NCBI GenBank assembly: GCA_002733205.1
Contig: NVUW01000001.1
Location: 310,001 to 374,000 of the forward strand
Origin: Thalassobium sp.
Lineage (GTDB): Bacteria > Pseudomonadota > Gammaproteobacteria > Pseudomonadales > Oceanobacteraceae
Direction: 5' to 3'
DNA length: 64,000 nucleotides
The number at the start of each line of letters is the position of its first letter. The first letter of the stretch is position 1. Shown here piece by piece: positions 44,510-53,328 of this stretch. The position numbers and the translations under genes are program-made. The notes under the pieces were generated by a model. It was not told the origin of the DNA, ran no database searches, and was given only the letters and a program-made list of their open reading frames with translations.

Positions 44510-45940
44510 ATGAGCACTGTCTGGATTATCGACGACGACAAATCAATCCGCTGGGTTCTGGAAAAAGCGCTGGAACAAGCCAACATAGCCACCCGTGTAT
44601 TTGAACAGGCCGAGCCTGCACTGGCCGCATTAAAGCGCGAACATCCGGACGCTATCATCTCCGACATCCGCATGCCGGGCATGGATGGTCTGGCACTGCT
44701 GCGCCATGCCCATGAAGCCCACCCGGATTTACCGGTTATTATCATGACCGCCCATTCCGATCTGGAAAGTGCCGTATCGTCTTATCAGCAAGGGGCATTT
44801 GAATATCTGCCCAAGCCATTTGATGTGGACGAAGCCGTCAGCTTAATTAATCGTGCCATTGCGCATTTTGCCGAATTAAATGCCAATGCTCCGCAGACAG
44901 AAGAAGAAACCGAAGAGCACGAAATTATTGGTGAAGCTCCGGCCATGCAGGAAGTTTTCCGCGCCATTGGTCGTTTGTCGCAATCCAATATTACCGTGTT
45001 AATTAACGGGGAATCCGGTACCGGTAAAGAGCTGGTTGCCCATGCTCTGCATAAACACAGTCCACGTGCGGCACAACCTTTTATCGCGCTGAACATGGCG
45101 GCTATACCAAAAGATCTGATCGAATCGGAATTGTTCGGTCACGAAAAAGGTTCGTTTACCGGTGCCGGTGGTCAGCGGCGCGGGCGCTTTGAACAAGCCA
45201 ATGGCGGCACCCTGTTTCTCGACGAAATCGGCGATATGCCGGCCGATACCCAGACGCGCTTACTGCGGGTTCTGGCGGATGGTGAATTCTATCGCGTCGG
45301 CGGTACCACTCCGGTCAAAGTAAATGTGCGCATTATTGCCGCCACCCACCAGAATCTTGAAGGTCTGGTGAAAGAAGGCCGCTTCCGGGAGGATTTATTC
45401 CACCGCCTTAATGTTATCCGTATTCATCTGCCGCGCCTGGCCGACCGTCGCGAAGACATTCCCAAACTGCTGTCGCACTTTTTAAAACGTGCCGCAGAAG
45501 AACTGGAAGTCGAAGCCAAAACCCTGCGCAGCGAAACGGAAGATTATTTAAGCTCGCTCGACTGGCCCGGCAACGTCCGCCAACTGGAAAATACCTGCCG
45601 CTGGATCACCGTCATGGCGTCCGGCCGTGAAGTATTAATCAGTGATTTACCGCCGGAATTACTGGAGCAGCAAAGCAGCATTCATACCTCAGGCAACTGG
45701 GAACAGGCGCTGCGCTTCTGGGCTGATCAGCAACTGGCAAACGGCGTCACCAATCTGTTGGATACCGCTGTGCCGGTATTTGAACGCATCATGATTGAAA
45801 CAGCACTCAAGCATACCGCCGGACGCCGTCGTGATGCCGCCAACCTGCTGGGCTGGGGACGTAATACGCTGACCCGTAAAATCAAAGAACTGAATATGGA
45901 CGGCCACGGTTCGGATGATGACGACGACAGCGACGAGTAA
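44510..45940 (+). CDS. glnG: nitrogen regulation response regulator NtrC
   Basis: A 476-residue sigma-54 activator: receiver domain with phospho-Asp in ISDIRMPGMDG, AAA+ domain with Walker A GESGTGKE and Walker B GGTLFLDEIGD, and a C-terminal Fis-type HTH (AGRRRDAANLLGWGRNTLTRKIKEL). The sigma-54 contact loop reads GSFTGA instead of the usual GAFTGA. It ends in a short acidic tail (SDDDDDSDE). It follows glnL by 2 nt. Confidence 0.96.
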   Translation: MSTVWIIDDDKSIRWVLEKALEQANIATRVFEQAEPALAALKREHPDAIISDIRMPGMDGLALLRHAHEAHPDLPVIIMTAHSDLESAVSSYQQGAFEYLPKPFDVDEAVSLINRAIAHFAELNANAPQTEEETEEHEIIGEAPAMQEVFRAIGRLSQSNITVLINGESGTGKELVAHALHKHSPRAAQPFIALNMAAIPKDLIESELFGHEKGSFTGAGGQRRGRFEQANGGTLFLDEIGDMPADTQTRLLRVLADGEFYRVGGTTPVKVNVRIIAATHQNLEGLVKEGRFREDLFHRLNVIRIHLPRLADRREDIPKLLSHFLKRAAEELEVEAKTLRSETEDYLSSLDWPGNVRQLENTCRWITVMASGREVLISDLPPELLEQQSSIHTSGNWEQALRFWADQQLANGVTNLLDTAVPVFERIMIETALKHTAGRRRDAANLLGWGRNTLTRKIKELNMDGHGSDDDDDSDE

Positions 45941-45953
45941 CGCAGGTTCTTCG

Positions 45954-45973
45954 GTCAGGCCTCAGGGCCTGAC
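45954..45973. terminator. hairpin between convergent glnG and mshQ
   Basis: GTCAGGCC and GGCCTGAC around a TCAG loop overlap the mshQ stop codon and lie 14 nt after the glnG stop. Probably bidirectional; no T-run. Confidence 0.55.
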
Positions 45974-48900
45974 TTCACGCCAGTAAATCACCCGGTCATG
46001 GCCACGGTAAATACCAAAGGTAGCCGTGGCCTGCGGGTCGTCCAGCGAGCCATTACTATCAAAATCATCCTGCAGCCATAAAGGCACATTAAAGCCAACC
46101 GTTGCTGTGCCGGTATCCGGTGTACCGGCGTGTAAAACCGGCGCCTGTAATAACACCGCATCGGTATTACGGCCACGGATTAATGTCCGGCTGTTACCCT
46201 GCACACTGGTCAGCGTTGACGGTGACACACTGGCATCGGTGCTGCTGTCGTAACTCCAGCAACTGTCATCGCTATTCAGCACAAAGCGTCCGCCAGAAAA
46301 ATATTCTGCCCGTGCCGGCATCAGTAAGTTTTGTGTTTCCGGGCCGTAACTGTCTTCCAGCCATAAGCGCCCGTAACGCAGTTCAAAAGCAGACAAGATA
46401 TTCAGCGCTAAAGGGGCTGTAATATCGGCACCGTCGGTATCGGCAAAACTGTTTAATGTTAATGCCAGATCCGGAATAAACGGGTCAACTTCAGCTCTCA
46501 ATTCTTTAGTGTACGTAAAGCGGTCATCCAGCGCATTGAGGGTGTAATTCAGAATGCCTGCCGCAGCGGTGGTCAGGCTGCCGGCATTAATCAATGTTGA
46601 CAGCGAGATGGGTAAACCATCATTGGCCAACGCGCTGCTGTCTGTAGTCGGCAGAGAAAATATGGCTGGGTTCAGTGGTAACTTCATAAACCCGGCCTGA
46701 GTATAATTCTGCGTCAGATTGTTTGCGGCATTCTGCGCCTGAACTTCCACAACCGGGGCCAATTGCCAGTTAATATCCTGGCCGCTGTAAGCAAAAGCAG
46801 AATCCGTACTGCAATACGGCTGCAACTGCCCGGAGACCAATTCACTGACGTTGAAATGATGCGGATAAAAACGCCCGGTCGGAGTACTGACGGATGCAGG
46901 CAAAGTTACACCATGATAATTGCTGCCCGGCGTTAAACGGATATTAAATACGCCGACTTCTGATACATTCGCTGTCAGAATATTTTTGTTATCAGTGGCA
47001 GCACTGTGATTATATTGCGCCGGATTGAATACGGCATTCACACCGCCGGAAGGTGCAACCAACTCGGTACTCAGAGCCATATTATTCAGTGCGAAACTGG
47101 GGGTTGGCGTATTATCGCAAAAATCAGAATCGCCAGCTTGATGCCAGCCGACGGCAGAAATATTCAGATTAAAATTATCACCAGCTTTAACAAAAGCCGG
47201 ACAATCAGCATAGGTTGCAGGAGCTGCGGGACTGCACTCACCGGCATTGGCATCGGTCTGAATACAGAACCCTGCCGGGTAACTGACAAAACGGTCGTTG
47301 CCACTCATGGTTAAACCGCTTTCTGCACCCGTTCCGCTGTATTGTACATTCAGCTGCATCAGCCCGGCATCGGCATAGTTAATGGTCAGAGGGGACTCGC
47401 CATCAGCATCAAAATTCAGCGTTAAAGTGACCGCTGATGCAGAAATATCACCGATGGTATTGCCATTAACACTGACCGGCCAGGAAACCATGCGAGAGGT
47501 ATTATCCGGACTGATATATTCCGAGTTAAAAGCAATATCGCGACTGACACCGGCAAACCCCGGCACACAAGCCCGGGTAACTTCGTCTTTTTTCACCGCC
47601 TTTAACAGCACATTACTGGCGCCAAGCCCCGCTGCAAAATCCGGTATATCCAGCACAAAACCGGAATCGGCAAAGGTCATACTGCAATTGGTGGATAATG
47701 CTCCCCCATCACGCGAGCACAGATTGCTGGTAAAAGCCTGCGATACCGGTACTGATGACAACACCTGAAGATTGACCGTTAGCGGATTATTCTGCCGTAA
47801 AGAAAGCGTGGTTGAACCACCACTGAAGGCTTGTACATCGCCCCCCTCCCAGCCAGAAGGGCCCAGCGTAACCGTCACCGGATCGGTATATAAACTGGAG
47901 CAGCTGGCGTTCGCACAGGCGCGGATCAACACGTCCTGTGGGGAACAGGTTAATGCGCTGCTGGCGTAATCCAGTTCAAAATGATGAACGATTGGGCCAA
48001 TAGGATTAATGGTATTGGCGCACACCCGTAACTGATCAATTTCGTGGTAATTACTCGATGCACCGGTTGAACCGGTTAACGATAATAATAAATTCTGCGG
48101 AATAGCCGCCTGACCATTCAGGCTGGCGATATTAACCGGCGCAACCAGAGTAACAAAGCCGGCACCGCTATCGCGTTCAACGCTGATAATGGATTGTCCC
48201 GCCGTGCGTGAATCAATGGTAAAACGATAACGATGAGCCGGGCCACCGGCAGACGATGTCGGGCGCTGATCAACGCCGGGAGATAAACTGTTGGTTCCGG
48301 TCAGATAGCGGTAACCATTACTGCCTGAACCGGAGCCGCGTACGGTAATACTGTCAGCACGGGCTCCCGGCCCACCAAGACGTCCTTCCGTCGGATTAGA
48401 AAAGTTGCCGTACTCATCCAGGCCAATGCCAAGCCAGCCACCGGCAAAGCCGCTGTCGCCGTTATCCCGTTGTGCATAGCCTAATGATCCACCAAAGCTT
48501 CCGGGCTGCGGCGTAATACTGGCATCTGAAAATACAACCGTAATACCATCGGCCCCCGAACCGCCGCTGGTTGACCAGGCATAATGAGTAAACTCAATAA
48601 TCACAATATTATCGGCGGCGGGAAATAAGCGCTGCAACGTCGAAGCGGTCGATTGATAGGTTACATCCTGCGTTAAACGCAGACGATTGTTCACCGGAAC
48701 CGGAGTAAAACCGCCAGAAACGGCCGAGGTTACCCAGTCACTGTTATTGGCACCGCGGTTAAAACCGTCGTTAAAACAGGTTAAGGGGGCACTGCCGGTA
48801 ATGCGCAGATCATCCAGATGGAAATAATCAAAGGGACCACTGTTGCCACCGGTCTGGCGAAAGCGAAACTGGAAATTACTGCTGAGTGCTCCGGAAGGTA

Positions 48901-49807
48901 ACGCAAAAACACTGTTACCACTGGCACCCGCCGGACCATTACCGGTAATCGTCTCCAGTGGCGTCCAACCACCAGAGCCGGTTCGGAATTCAGCCACCAG
49001 GTCTTCGTTATTGTCCGGATTTTCACTGAAACTGTCATCACCGCGCCGCCACCAATATTCCAGTGTCACACTGGCATAAACACTTAAATCCAGCGTTTTA
49101 AGCTGTACATTGGCAATACCACTGCTGGTATAGAGTGAGCGCGTCGGGCTGTTGGATGTCGCAGAAGATATTCCGGCATCACCGCCGGAAGACGTCGTAA
49201 CACTCCAGTCGCCACCCAGAAAGCTTCGCTCAAAATCGTCACAGAAAATAACATCACTGCCACCACAATAGCCTGCGGTTTCGGTCAGCATGACATCATC
49301 AACATGCCAGTAATCGTTATCCGCGCCACTACCCCGGTCAAGCTGAAAGCGGACACGTAAACCGGTATACATCGCCTGAGCGGGTAATACATATTCAGCC
49401 AGACCAGACTCTCCGGGCGTGCCATTACCGTCAAAACGATCCAGTTCTACCCAGGTAGTGTTGTTCAATAAAATCTGTACCGTCAGGTCTTCATTACCAT
49501 CCGGATCTTCACTGAAACTGTCATCACCGCGCCGCCACCAGAACGATAATATGGCACCGGCCTTACCTGCCATATCAAAAGCGAGTGTATCGACCGTTAC
49601 CGTATTCCAGCGCAGAAACAGACTGCGCGACGGAGAGTTTGCGGTGGCACTGCTGATACCGGTATTGGTGCCACTGCTAGCCGCCCAATTGCCCCCCAGA
49701 TTGCTACGTTCAAAATCATCACTGAAAATAACATCGCCGGGAGCAGCGTAAACAGCTGCACTGCATAACAGAAAAAAGAGTGAAAACAGACCGATAACAG
49801 CGCGCAT
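45962..49807 (-). CDS. mshQ: MSHA pilus protein MshQ (DUF6701) with duplicated beta module and lectin-like domain
   Basis: A 1281-residue exported protein, last of the msh operon. After the signal peptide (VYAAPGDV) there are two homologous modules (about 25-176 and 185-337), each opening DVIFxDDFERSxLGG and holding WWRRGDDSFSE. A lectin-like beta-sandwich follows (about 347-600, with SGGSGADGITVVFSD and GGWLGIGLDEYGNFSNP, typical of L-type lectin folds). The rest is the DUF6701 region with many cysteines. It probably sits at the pilus tip as adhesin, like PilY1 in other type IV pili (inference). Confidence 0.85.
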   Translation of the reverse strand: MRAVIGLFSLFFLLCSAAVYAAPGDVIFSDDFERSNLGGNWAASSGTNTGISSATANSPSRSLFLRWNTVTVDTLAFDMAGKAGAILSFWWRRGDDSFSEDPDGNEDLTVQILLNNTTWVELDRFDGNGTPGESGLAEYVLPAQAMYTGLRVRFQLDRGSGADNDYWHVDDVMLTETAGYCGGSDVIFCDDFERSFLGGDWSVTTSSGGDAGISSATSNSPTRSLYTSSGIANVQLKTLDLSVYASVTLEYWWRRGDDSFSENPDNNEDLVAEFRTGSGGWTPLETITGNGPAGASGNSVFALPSGALSSNFQFRFRQTGGNSGPFDYFHLDDLRITGSAPLTCFNDGFNRGANNSDWVTSAVSGGFTPVPVNNRLRLTQDVTYQSTASTLQRLFPAADNIVIIEFTHYAWSTSGGSGADGITVVFSDASITPQPGSFGGSLGYAQRDNGDSGFAGGWLGIGLDEYGNFSNPTEGRLGGPGARADSITVRGSGSGSNGYRYLTGTNSLSPGVDQRPTSSAGGPAHRYRFTIDSRTAGQSIISVERDSGAGFVTLVAPVNIASLNGQAAIPQNLLLSLTGSTGASSNYHEIDQLRVCANTINPIGPIVHHFELDYASSALTCSPQDVLIRACANASCSSLYTDPVTVTLGPSGWEGGDVQAFSGGSTTLSLRQNNPLTVNLQVLSSVPVSQAFTSNLCSRDGGALSTNCSMTFADSGFVLDIPDFAAGLGASNVLLKAVKKDEVTRACVPGFAGVSRDIAFNSEYISPDNTSRMVSWPVSVNGNTIGDISASAVTLTLNFDADGESPLTINYADAGLMQLNVQYSGTGAESGLTMSGNDRFVSYPAGFCIQTDANAGECSPAAPATYADCPAFVKAGDNFNLNISAVGWHQAGDSDFCDNTPTPSFALNNMALSTELVAPSGGVNAVFNPAQYNHSAATDNKNILTANVSEVGVFNIRLTPGSNYHGVTLPASVSTPTGRFYPHHFNVSELVSGQLQPYCSTDSAFAYSGQDINWQLAPVVEVQAQNAANNLTQNYTQAGFMKLPLNPAIFSLPTTDSSALANDGLPISLSTLINAGSLTTAAAGILNYTLNALDDRFTYTKELRAEVDPFIPDLALTLNSFADTDGADITAPLALNILSAFELRYGRLWLEDSYGPETQNLLMPARAEYFSGGRFVLNSDDSCWSYDSSTDASVSPSTLTSVQGNSRTLIRGRNTDAVLLQAPVLHAGTPDTGTATVGFNVPLWLQDDFDSNGSLDDPQATATFGIYRGHDRVIYWREVRP

Positions 49808-50247
49808 TATTTGACTCTCACTTCGGTTGTACGCCGGGCGCTGTCGGTACCACTGCCACAGATGCCGTCTGATGTCAGCGTAAAATAAACCTCACTGCCA
49901 ACTGCGATATTCTGACATTCAACAGTAACGCTGCAGTTAGTTAAGCCATAAAAAGAAGACGGCGAAGAAAAAGTGTGCGCATAAAATGGTGTTGTTGCAC
50001 AGCTTCTGCCCGCACTGCCATCCGGCGGCAGGAGTAAATTAAGACTGAGTTGCAATCCGGACTCTGCCGCATAAAACGCGCGCTGCGATTGTAACTGCAG
50101 GCTGCTTCCCTCGCTGCTGCTTTGCTGCAATTGCGCCATCGCCGCAATAACCAATGCCAGTACCGTAATCACAAACACCGCCATCGGCAAACCAAAACCC
50201 GATTGCCGACTAACCACAGAAAATCCTACACCAGACTCAGGGAACAT
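49807..50247 (-). CDS. mshP: MSHA minor protein MshP (PilX-like)
   Basis: A 146-residue pilus-assembly protein with a PilX-type N-terminus: a QSGFGLPMAVFVITVLALVIAAM helix preceded by a Gly cleavage site, lacking Glu at position 5 as PilX proteins do. RAFYAAESGLQ is diagnostic. The start at 50247 has AGGAGGT upstream inside mshO, overlapping its end by 11 nt; the longer frame to 50310 is antisense-like extension inside mshO. Confidence 0.8.
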   Translation of the reverse strand: MFPESGVGFSVVSRQSGFGLPMAVFVITVLALVIAAMAQLQQSSSEGSSLQLQSQRAFYAAESGLQLSLNLLLPPDGSAGRSCATTPFYAHTFSSPSSFYGLTNCSVTVECQNIAVGSEVYFTLTSDGICGSGTDSARRTTEVRVK

Positions 50248-51058
50248 TGCGGATCTGTACCTCCTGCGTTTGTTGCAGTTGATCATTACTGGACAGGTTT
50301 TCCAGCACATAAGAAAACGTCACCAGACCATTGCGCTGCAGTGTCGGCGGCAAGTAACGGAAATTCAGCGAATTATTTTGCAGAGGGTAGGCCAGCACAT
50401 CGCGACCTGCCGCTTGTGATGCTGGCAACGCTGCCTCCAGCGAGGCGACATTGGCAATAAAACCATAATTACGGAAATGGTAAAGAAAACTGCCCTGCTG
50501 ACAAACCGCTTCTGGCGTTGTAACCAGATAAAATCGTCTGACAGGTGAGTCCGATAAAAACTCATGGGCGGATGACAAACTGACCGTAACCGCAGCCGTG
50601 CCTGAAGTACGGGCAGGCAAAGTAGCAACGGCCTGCGTTAATGCGCCACTGGCCGATGGGTTATACAGCTCAGTAGAGTTGATGGGGTAAATCGCCACAT
50701 AGCCAGTGTTTGCCAGAGTCTCCGAAACCGGTACGGCAGAAAAACCAGTAATTGCCGTATTCAGTGCAAGATCAGTGTAAACAGACGCAACGTTCACCGG
50801 AATAAATTCTATGCAGCGGCCGTCGGCTGTTGTGCGAATACTGCCCGGTAATGCCGGACGCAATAAACGGCTGATTTTTTCACTGATCACGCTGCTTGTC
50901 GCGGCCAACTGCTGACGAGCCCCGCTGTCGAGTAACATCCGTGCACTTTCACCGATAAAGCGCACAGAAATAATGGCTAATACGCTGCCCACAACAAGAA
51001 CAATAAGCAACTCGATCAGCGTAAAAGCCTGCCCTTTTGATCTCGGCGGAAATTGCAT
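50237..51058 (-). CDS. mshO: MSHA minor pilin MshO
   Basis: A 273-residue prepilin with the class III/IV signature KGQAFTLIELLIVLVVGSVLA (cleavage after Ala, Glu at +5) and a long globular domain. It corresponds by length and order to MshO, a PilW/GspJ-like minor pilin. It touches mshD (1-nt overlap) and overlaps mshP. Confidence 0.85.
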   Translation of the reverse strand: MQFPPRSKGQAFTLIELLIVLVVGSVLAIISVRFIGESARMLLDSGARQQLAATSSVISEKISRLLRPALPGSIRTTADGRCIEFIPVNVASVYTDLALNTAITGFSAVPVSETLANTGYVAIYPINSTELYNPSASGALTQAVATLPARTSGTAAVTVSLSSAHEFLSDSPVRRFYLVTTPEAVCQQGSFLYHFRNYGFIANVASLEAALPASQAAGRDVLAYPLQNNSLNFRYLPPTLQRNGLVTFSYVLENLSSNDQLQQTQEVQIRNVP

Positions 51059-51543
51059 TAAAAATTACCTTTATAAGCCGTAAAACGGCTTATCCGACCG
51101 TCAGGTGCCGCAATCGCCAGATCAATTCTTTTTGCTCCGCCCGTATTAATGCCCAACGAGTTATCGCAATTCACATCGACACTGACGCTATAGCCACTGT
51201 ATAGCCCGGCCAGGGTCTGATCGATTAAAGCCGGATCTTCGGCATTAATACTGTTGTAGTCATCCACATCATCGTATTGAGCACGGCTTTCACCATCATC
51301 GGTAATACGGCAAACGCCGTTATACGGTGGAACACCGGCAGGGCCGGTCGCTTCGTCAAACTGACGGGCCAGTATTTCATCCAGATAAATCTGCGCCAGA
51401 CTGGTTGCACGGTTCTGCAGTAACGCATCAGCACTGCGGCCGGATAACAGCGAAAATACCCGCAGGCTACCCACCAGCGCCACGCTGATAATAATCAGCA
51501 TGATTACCAGTTCGACCAATGTCAGTCCCTGCTGCCTGTACAT
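51058..51543 (-). CDS. mshD: MSHA minor pilin MshD
   Basis: A 161-residue prepilin opening MYRQQGLTLVELVIMLIIISVALVGSL: cleavage after Gly, Glu at +5. The position between mshC and mshO fits MshD (PilV-like). A candidate promoter lies in the 108-nt gap upstream. Confidence 0.85.
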   Translation of the reverse strand: MYRQQGLTLVELVIMLIIISVALVGSLRVFSLLSGRSADALLQNRATSLAQIYLDEILARQFDEATGPAGVPPYNGVCRITDDGESRAQYDDVDDYNSINAEDPALIDQTLAGLYSGYSVSVDVNCDNSLGINTGGAKRIDLAIAAPDGRISRFTAYKGNF

Positions 51544-51602
51544 AACACCGCGCCTGAAAATAGGAATAAAAAGCTTCTGAACACTTTTGTATCATTGATT
51601 CA

Positions 51603-51630
51603 GATATACGTTAAAAAATACCTTAAACAA
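51603..51630 (-). promoter_or_regulatory. candidate internal promoter before mshD
   Basis: On the minus strand TTGTTT (51630-51625) and TATATC (51608-51603) are 16 nt apart in the only sizeable gap among mshA-Q. It would let mshDOPQ be expressed separately. Confidence 0.35.
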
Positions 51631-51651
51631 AGGTCACTTAAGTTTAGCTGA

Positions 51652-52116
51652 TCAGGGCTGACACGTTGCCGGATATGCAAAACCACTGGCGGCAAGACAC
51701 AGGGGATGAGTGTTTTCAGATGTGAATATAAACTGATGGGTACTGCCTACAGAGGTATCGCTGGCAAAGGTAAAACTACTGCTTTGACCATTAGTGAAGG
51801 CCGAACCATTAAGACTGAGAGCAGCGTTGTGACGAGGAGCCTGACGCTCCTTAAATAACACCGCCCCCTGACTGAGATTAAACAGCCACTCATCGCTGGT
51901 TTGTTCTACGGTGAGAATAACAGGACTGGCACTGACATTGGCCAACGCCCGCTGTTGGGCAAGCAGAACCATCGCCTGTAGCTGATCGCGGGCGCTTAAC
52001 GCAGAAAAACTATCCGGACGGGAAAAAAGACTGCTGCCAATGGCACTGAGCACCCCAAGCAGAACCAGTACCATCACCAGTTCTACCAGGGTAAAGCCCG
52101 ATAAGTGCGCTTTCAT
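51652..52116 (-). CDS. mshC: MSHA minor pilin MshC
   Basis: A 154-residue prepilin with LSGFTLVELVMVLVLLGVLSAIG (cleavage after Gly, Glu at +5). The order after the major pilin gene fits MshC (GspH/FimT-like). It starts 12 nt after mshA ends. Two C-terminal cysteines may form a disulfide. Confidence 0.85.
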   Translation of the reverse strand: MKAHLSGFTLVELVMVLVLLGVLSAIGSSLFSRPDSFSALSARDQLQAMVLLAQQRALANVSASPVILTVEQTSDEWLFNLSQGAVLFKERQAPRHNAALSLNGSAFTNGQSSSFTFASDTSVGSTHQFIFTSENTHPLCLAASGFAYPATCQP

Positions 52117-52128
52117 TACAACCGAGGA

Positions 52129-52590
52129 TTAGCAACCATTAGTGGTTGCAGTAATCACCGGACTCAAAACTGCCGGTGTACCGCCCGCATTGGCAGCCTG
52201 ATAGGTTACAGTGCAGTTGGTTCGGGCCGGATTAAGATTAAAAGTTGCCGTCGTACCTGCCGTAGCGGCGGTACCGGATGGCACGTAATCGCTACTGATT
52301 TGAGCCGCAGCAATAATACCTGCTGCGTCAGCTGTCGGATAACCATCAACCATCGTAATAGTCTGCCCTTCCAGACTGACACTGGCACCCAATGCTGCAC
52401 CATTAGCCAATTGTTGTGCATGGGCAATATTCGCCGCTGAACGCATCGCACCCGCCAGAGCGTTCATACTGGCTGTTCGTGCATCACCACCAAAATCGGC
52501 AAAACGGGGCAAAGCAAAAGCCGACAGCACGCCGAGAATCACAATTACCATGATCAGTTCGATCAGTGTAAAACCTGCTTGTTTTTTCAT
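52129..52590 (-). CDS. mshA: MSHA major pilin MshA
   Basis: A 153-residue prepilin opening MKKQAGFTLIELIMVIVILGVLSAFALPRFADF, with Gly/Phe cleavage site and Glu at +5. The C-terminus carries a two-Cys loop (TNCTVTYQ ... TNGC), as in major pilins. The small size and place between the MshF-like gene and mshC make it the structural subunit. AGGAG lies just before the ATG. A separate MshB gene is not seen. Confidence 0.88.
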   Translation of the reverse strand: MKKQAGFTLIELIMVIVILGVLSAFALPRFADFGGDARTASMNALAGAMRSAANIAHAQQLANGAALGASVSLEGQTITMVDGYPTADAAGIIAAAQISSDYVPSGTAATAGTTATFNLNPARTNCTVTYQAANAGGTPAVLSPVITATTNGC

Positions 52591-52608
52591 ATTCCGACTC
52601 CTGCTTGC

Positions 52609-53223
52609 TTATCGGATAAACCAAGTGACCCGGCCATTGGCCGCGTTATATTCAATGTAAGACTGACTTCCGTTTTCTTCCTGCCCGCCGGCGTCTTTGC
52701 CTGCGGTTTTTCCGCTGTTTATCGCCGTTACTTTGACGTAGCGACAAACACCAGATATCCAGAGCACACGATAGCTGTCTGCCGGCGCGTGTTCGTAAGC
52801 GGTATACAGCGGTGCCGCCGAGTCCTGCAGCAAAGCCTGCCATAGACGTGCACAACGGGCGGTTGCGGCAGCAGACTCTGATGCTGTCGGTATGCTGTTC
52901 AGGCTGCCTGTTACTGCCGTTGCAGAAGCGGTGTCAGCATCCTGCGGCCAACCCATGGCCGATACCGAAACATCGTTACGGCCAAAGCCGGCAAGTTTAT
53001 TCACCGCACCCGGTTGTCCATCCAGATACCAGCGTTCATGTACCTTCAGCACCGCGGCTTTTAAGCTACTGCCCTGAGCAATCACTTCGGCCCTTCTGGC
53101 ACCATCCAGCAAGCTGTTGTAGCGCGGTAACAACAATGCAGGCAGCAAGGCCAGCAAAGCGATAGCGACGGTAAACTCCAGCTTGGAATAAGCACACCAC
53201 TGACGGTAACCGACACAATCCAT
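52609..53223 (-). CDS. MshF-like protein with non-canonical prepilin signature
   Basis: A 204-residue protein in the slot of mshF/mshB. The N-terminus reads CAYSKLEFTVAIALLALLPALLLPRYN. If the peptidase cuts after Ala, the mature protein begins YSKLE with the conserved Glu at +5, so it could be a divergent prepilin; otherwise it is a one-helix membrane protein. The body shows MshF-type features: an HERWYLDGQPG segment, GWPQDAD, CARLWQALLQD and a final YNAANGRVTW. A 15-codon frame with a strong ribosome-binding site precedes it. Confidence 0.65.
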   Translation of the reverse strand: MDCVGYRQWCAYSKLEFTVAIALLALLPALLLPRYNSLLDGARRAEVIAQGSSLKAAVLKVHERWYLDGQPGAVNKLAGFGRNDVSVSAMGWPQDADTASATAVTGSLNSIPTASESAAATARCARLWQALLQDSAAPLYTAYEHAPADSYRVLWISGVCRYVKVTAINSGKTAGKDAGGQEENGSQSYIEYNAANGRVTWFIR

Positions 53224-53238
53224 AAGCCTATTGAAACC

Positions 53239-53286
53239 TTAGCTCAGTGATTTTTTTTTGCCGTTGCTATTTACGAAACAAAACAT
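53239..53286 (-). CDS. possible 15-aa leader peptide before the MshF-like gene
   Basis: AGGAGA 5 nt before an ATG at 53286 opens MFCFVNSNGKKKSLS, stopping 15 nt before the next start and in the same frame. It contains nine consecutive As, a slippage-prone tract. The strong ribosome-binding site is the only support. Confidence 0.3.
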   Translation of the reverse strand: MFCFVNSNGKKKSLS

Positions 53287-53328
53287 AATTTCTCCTGTTT
53301 TCAGTGACTTATTACTTTTAACAGCACA

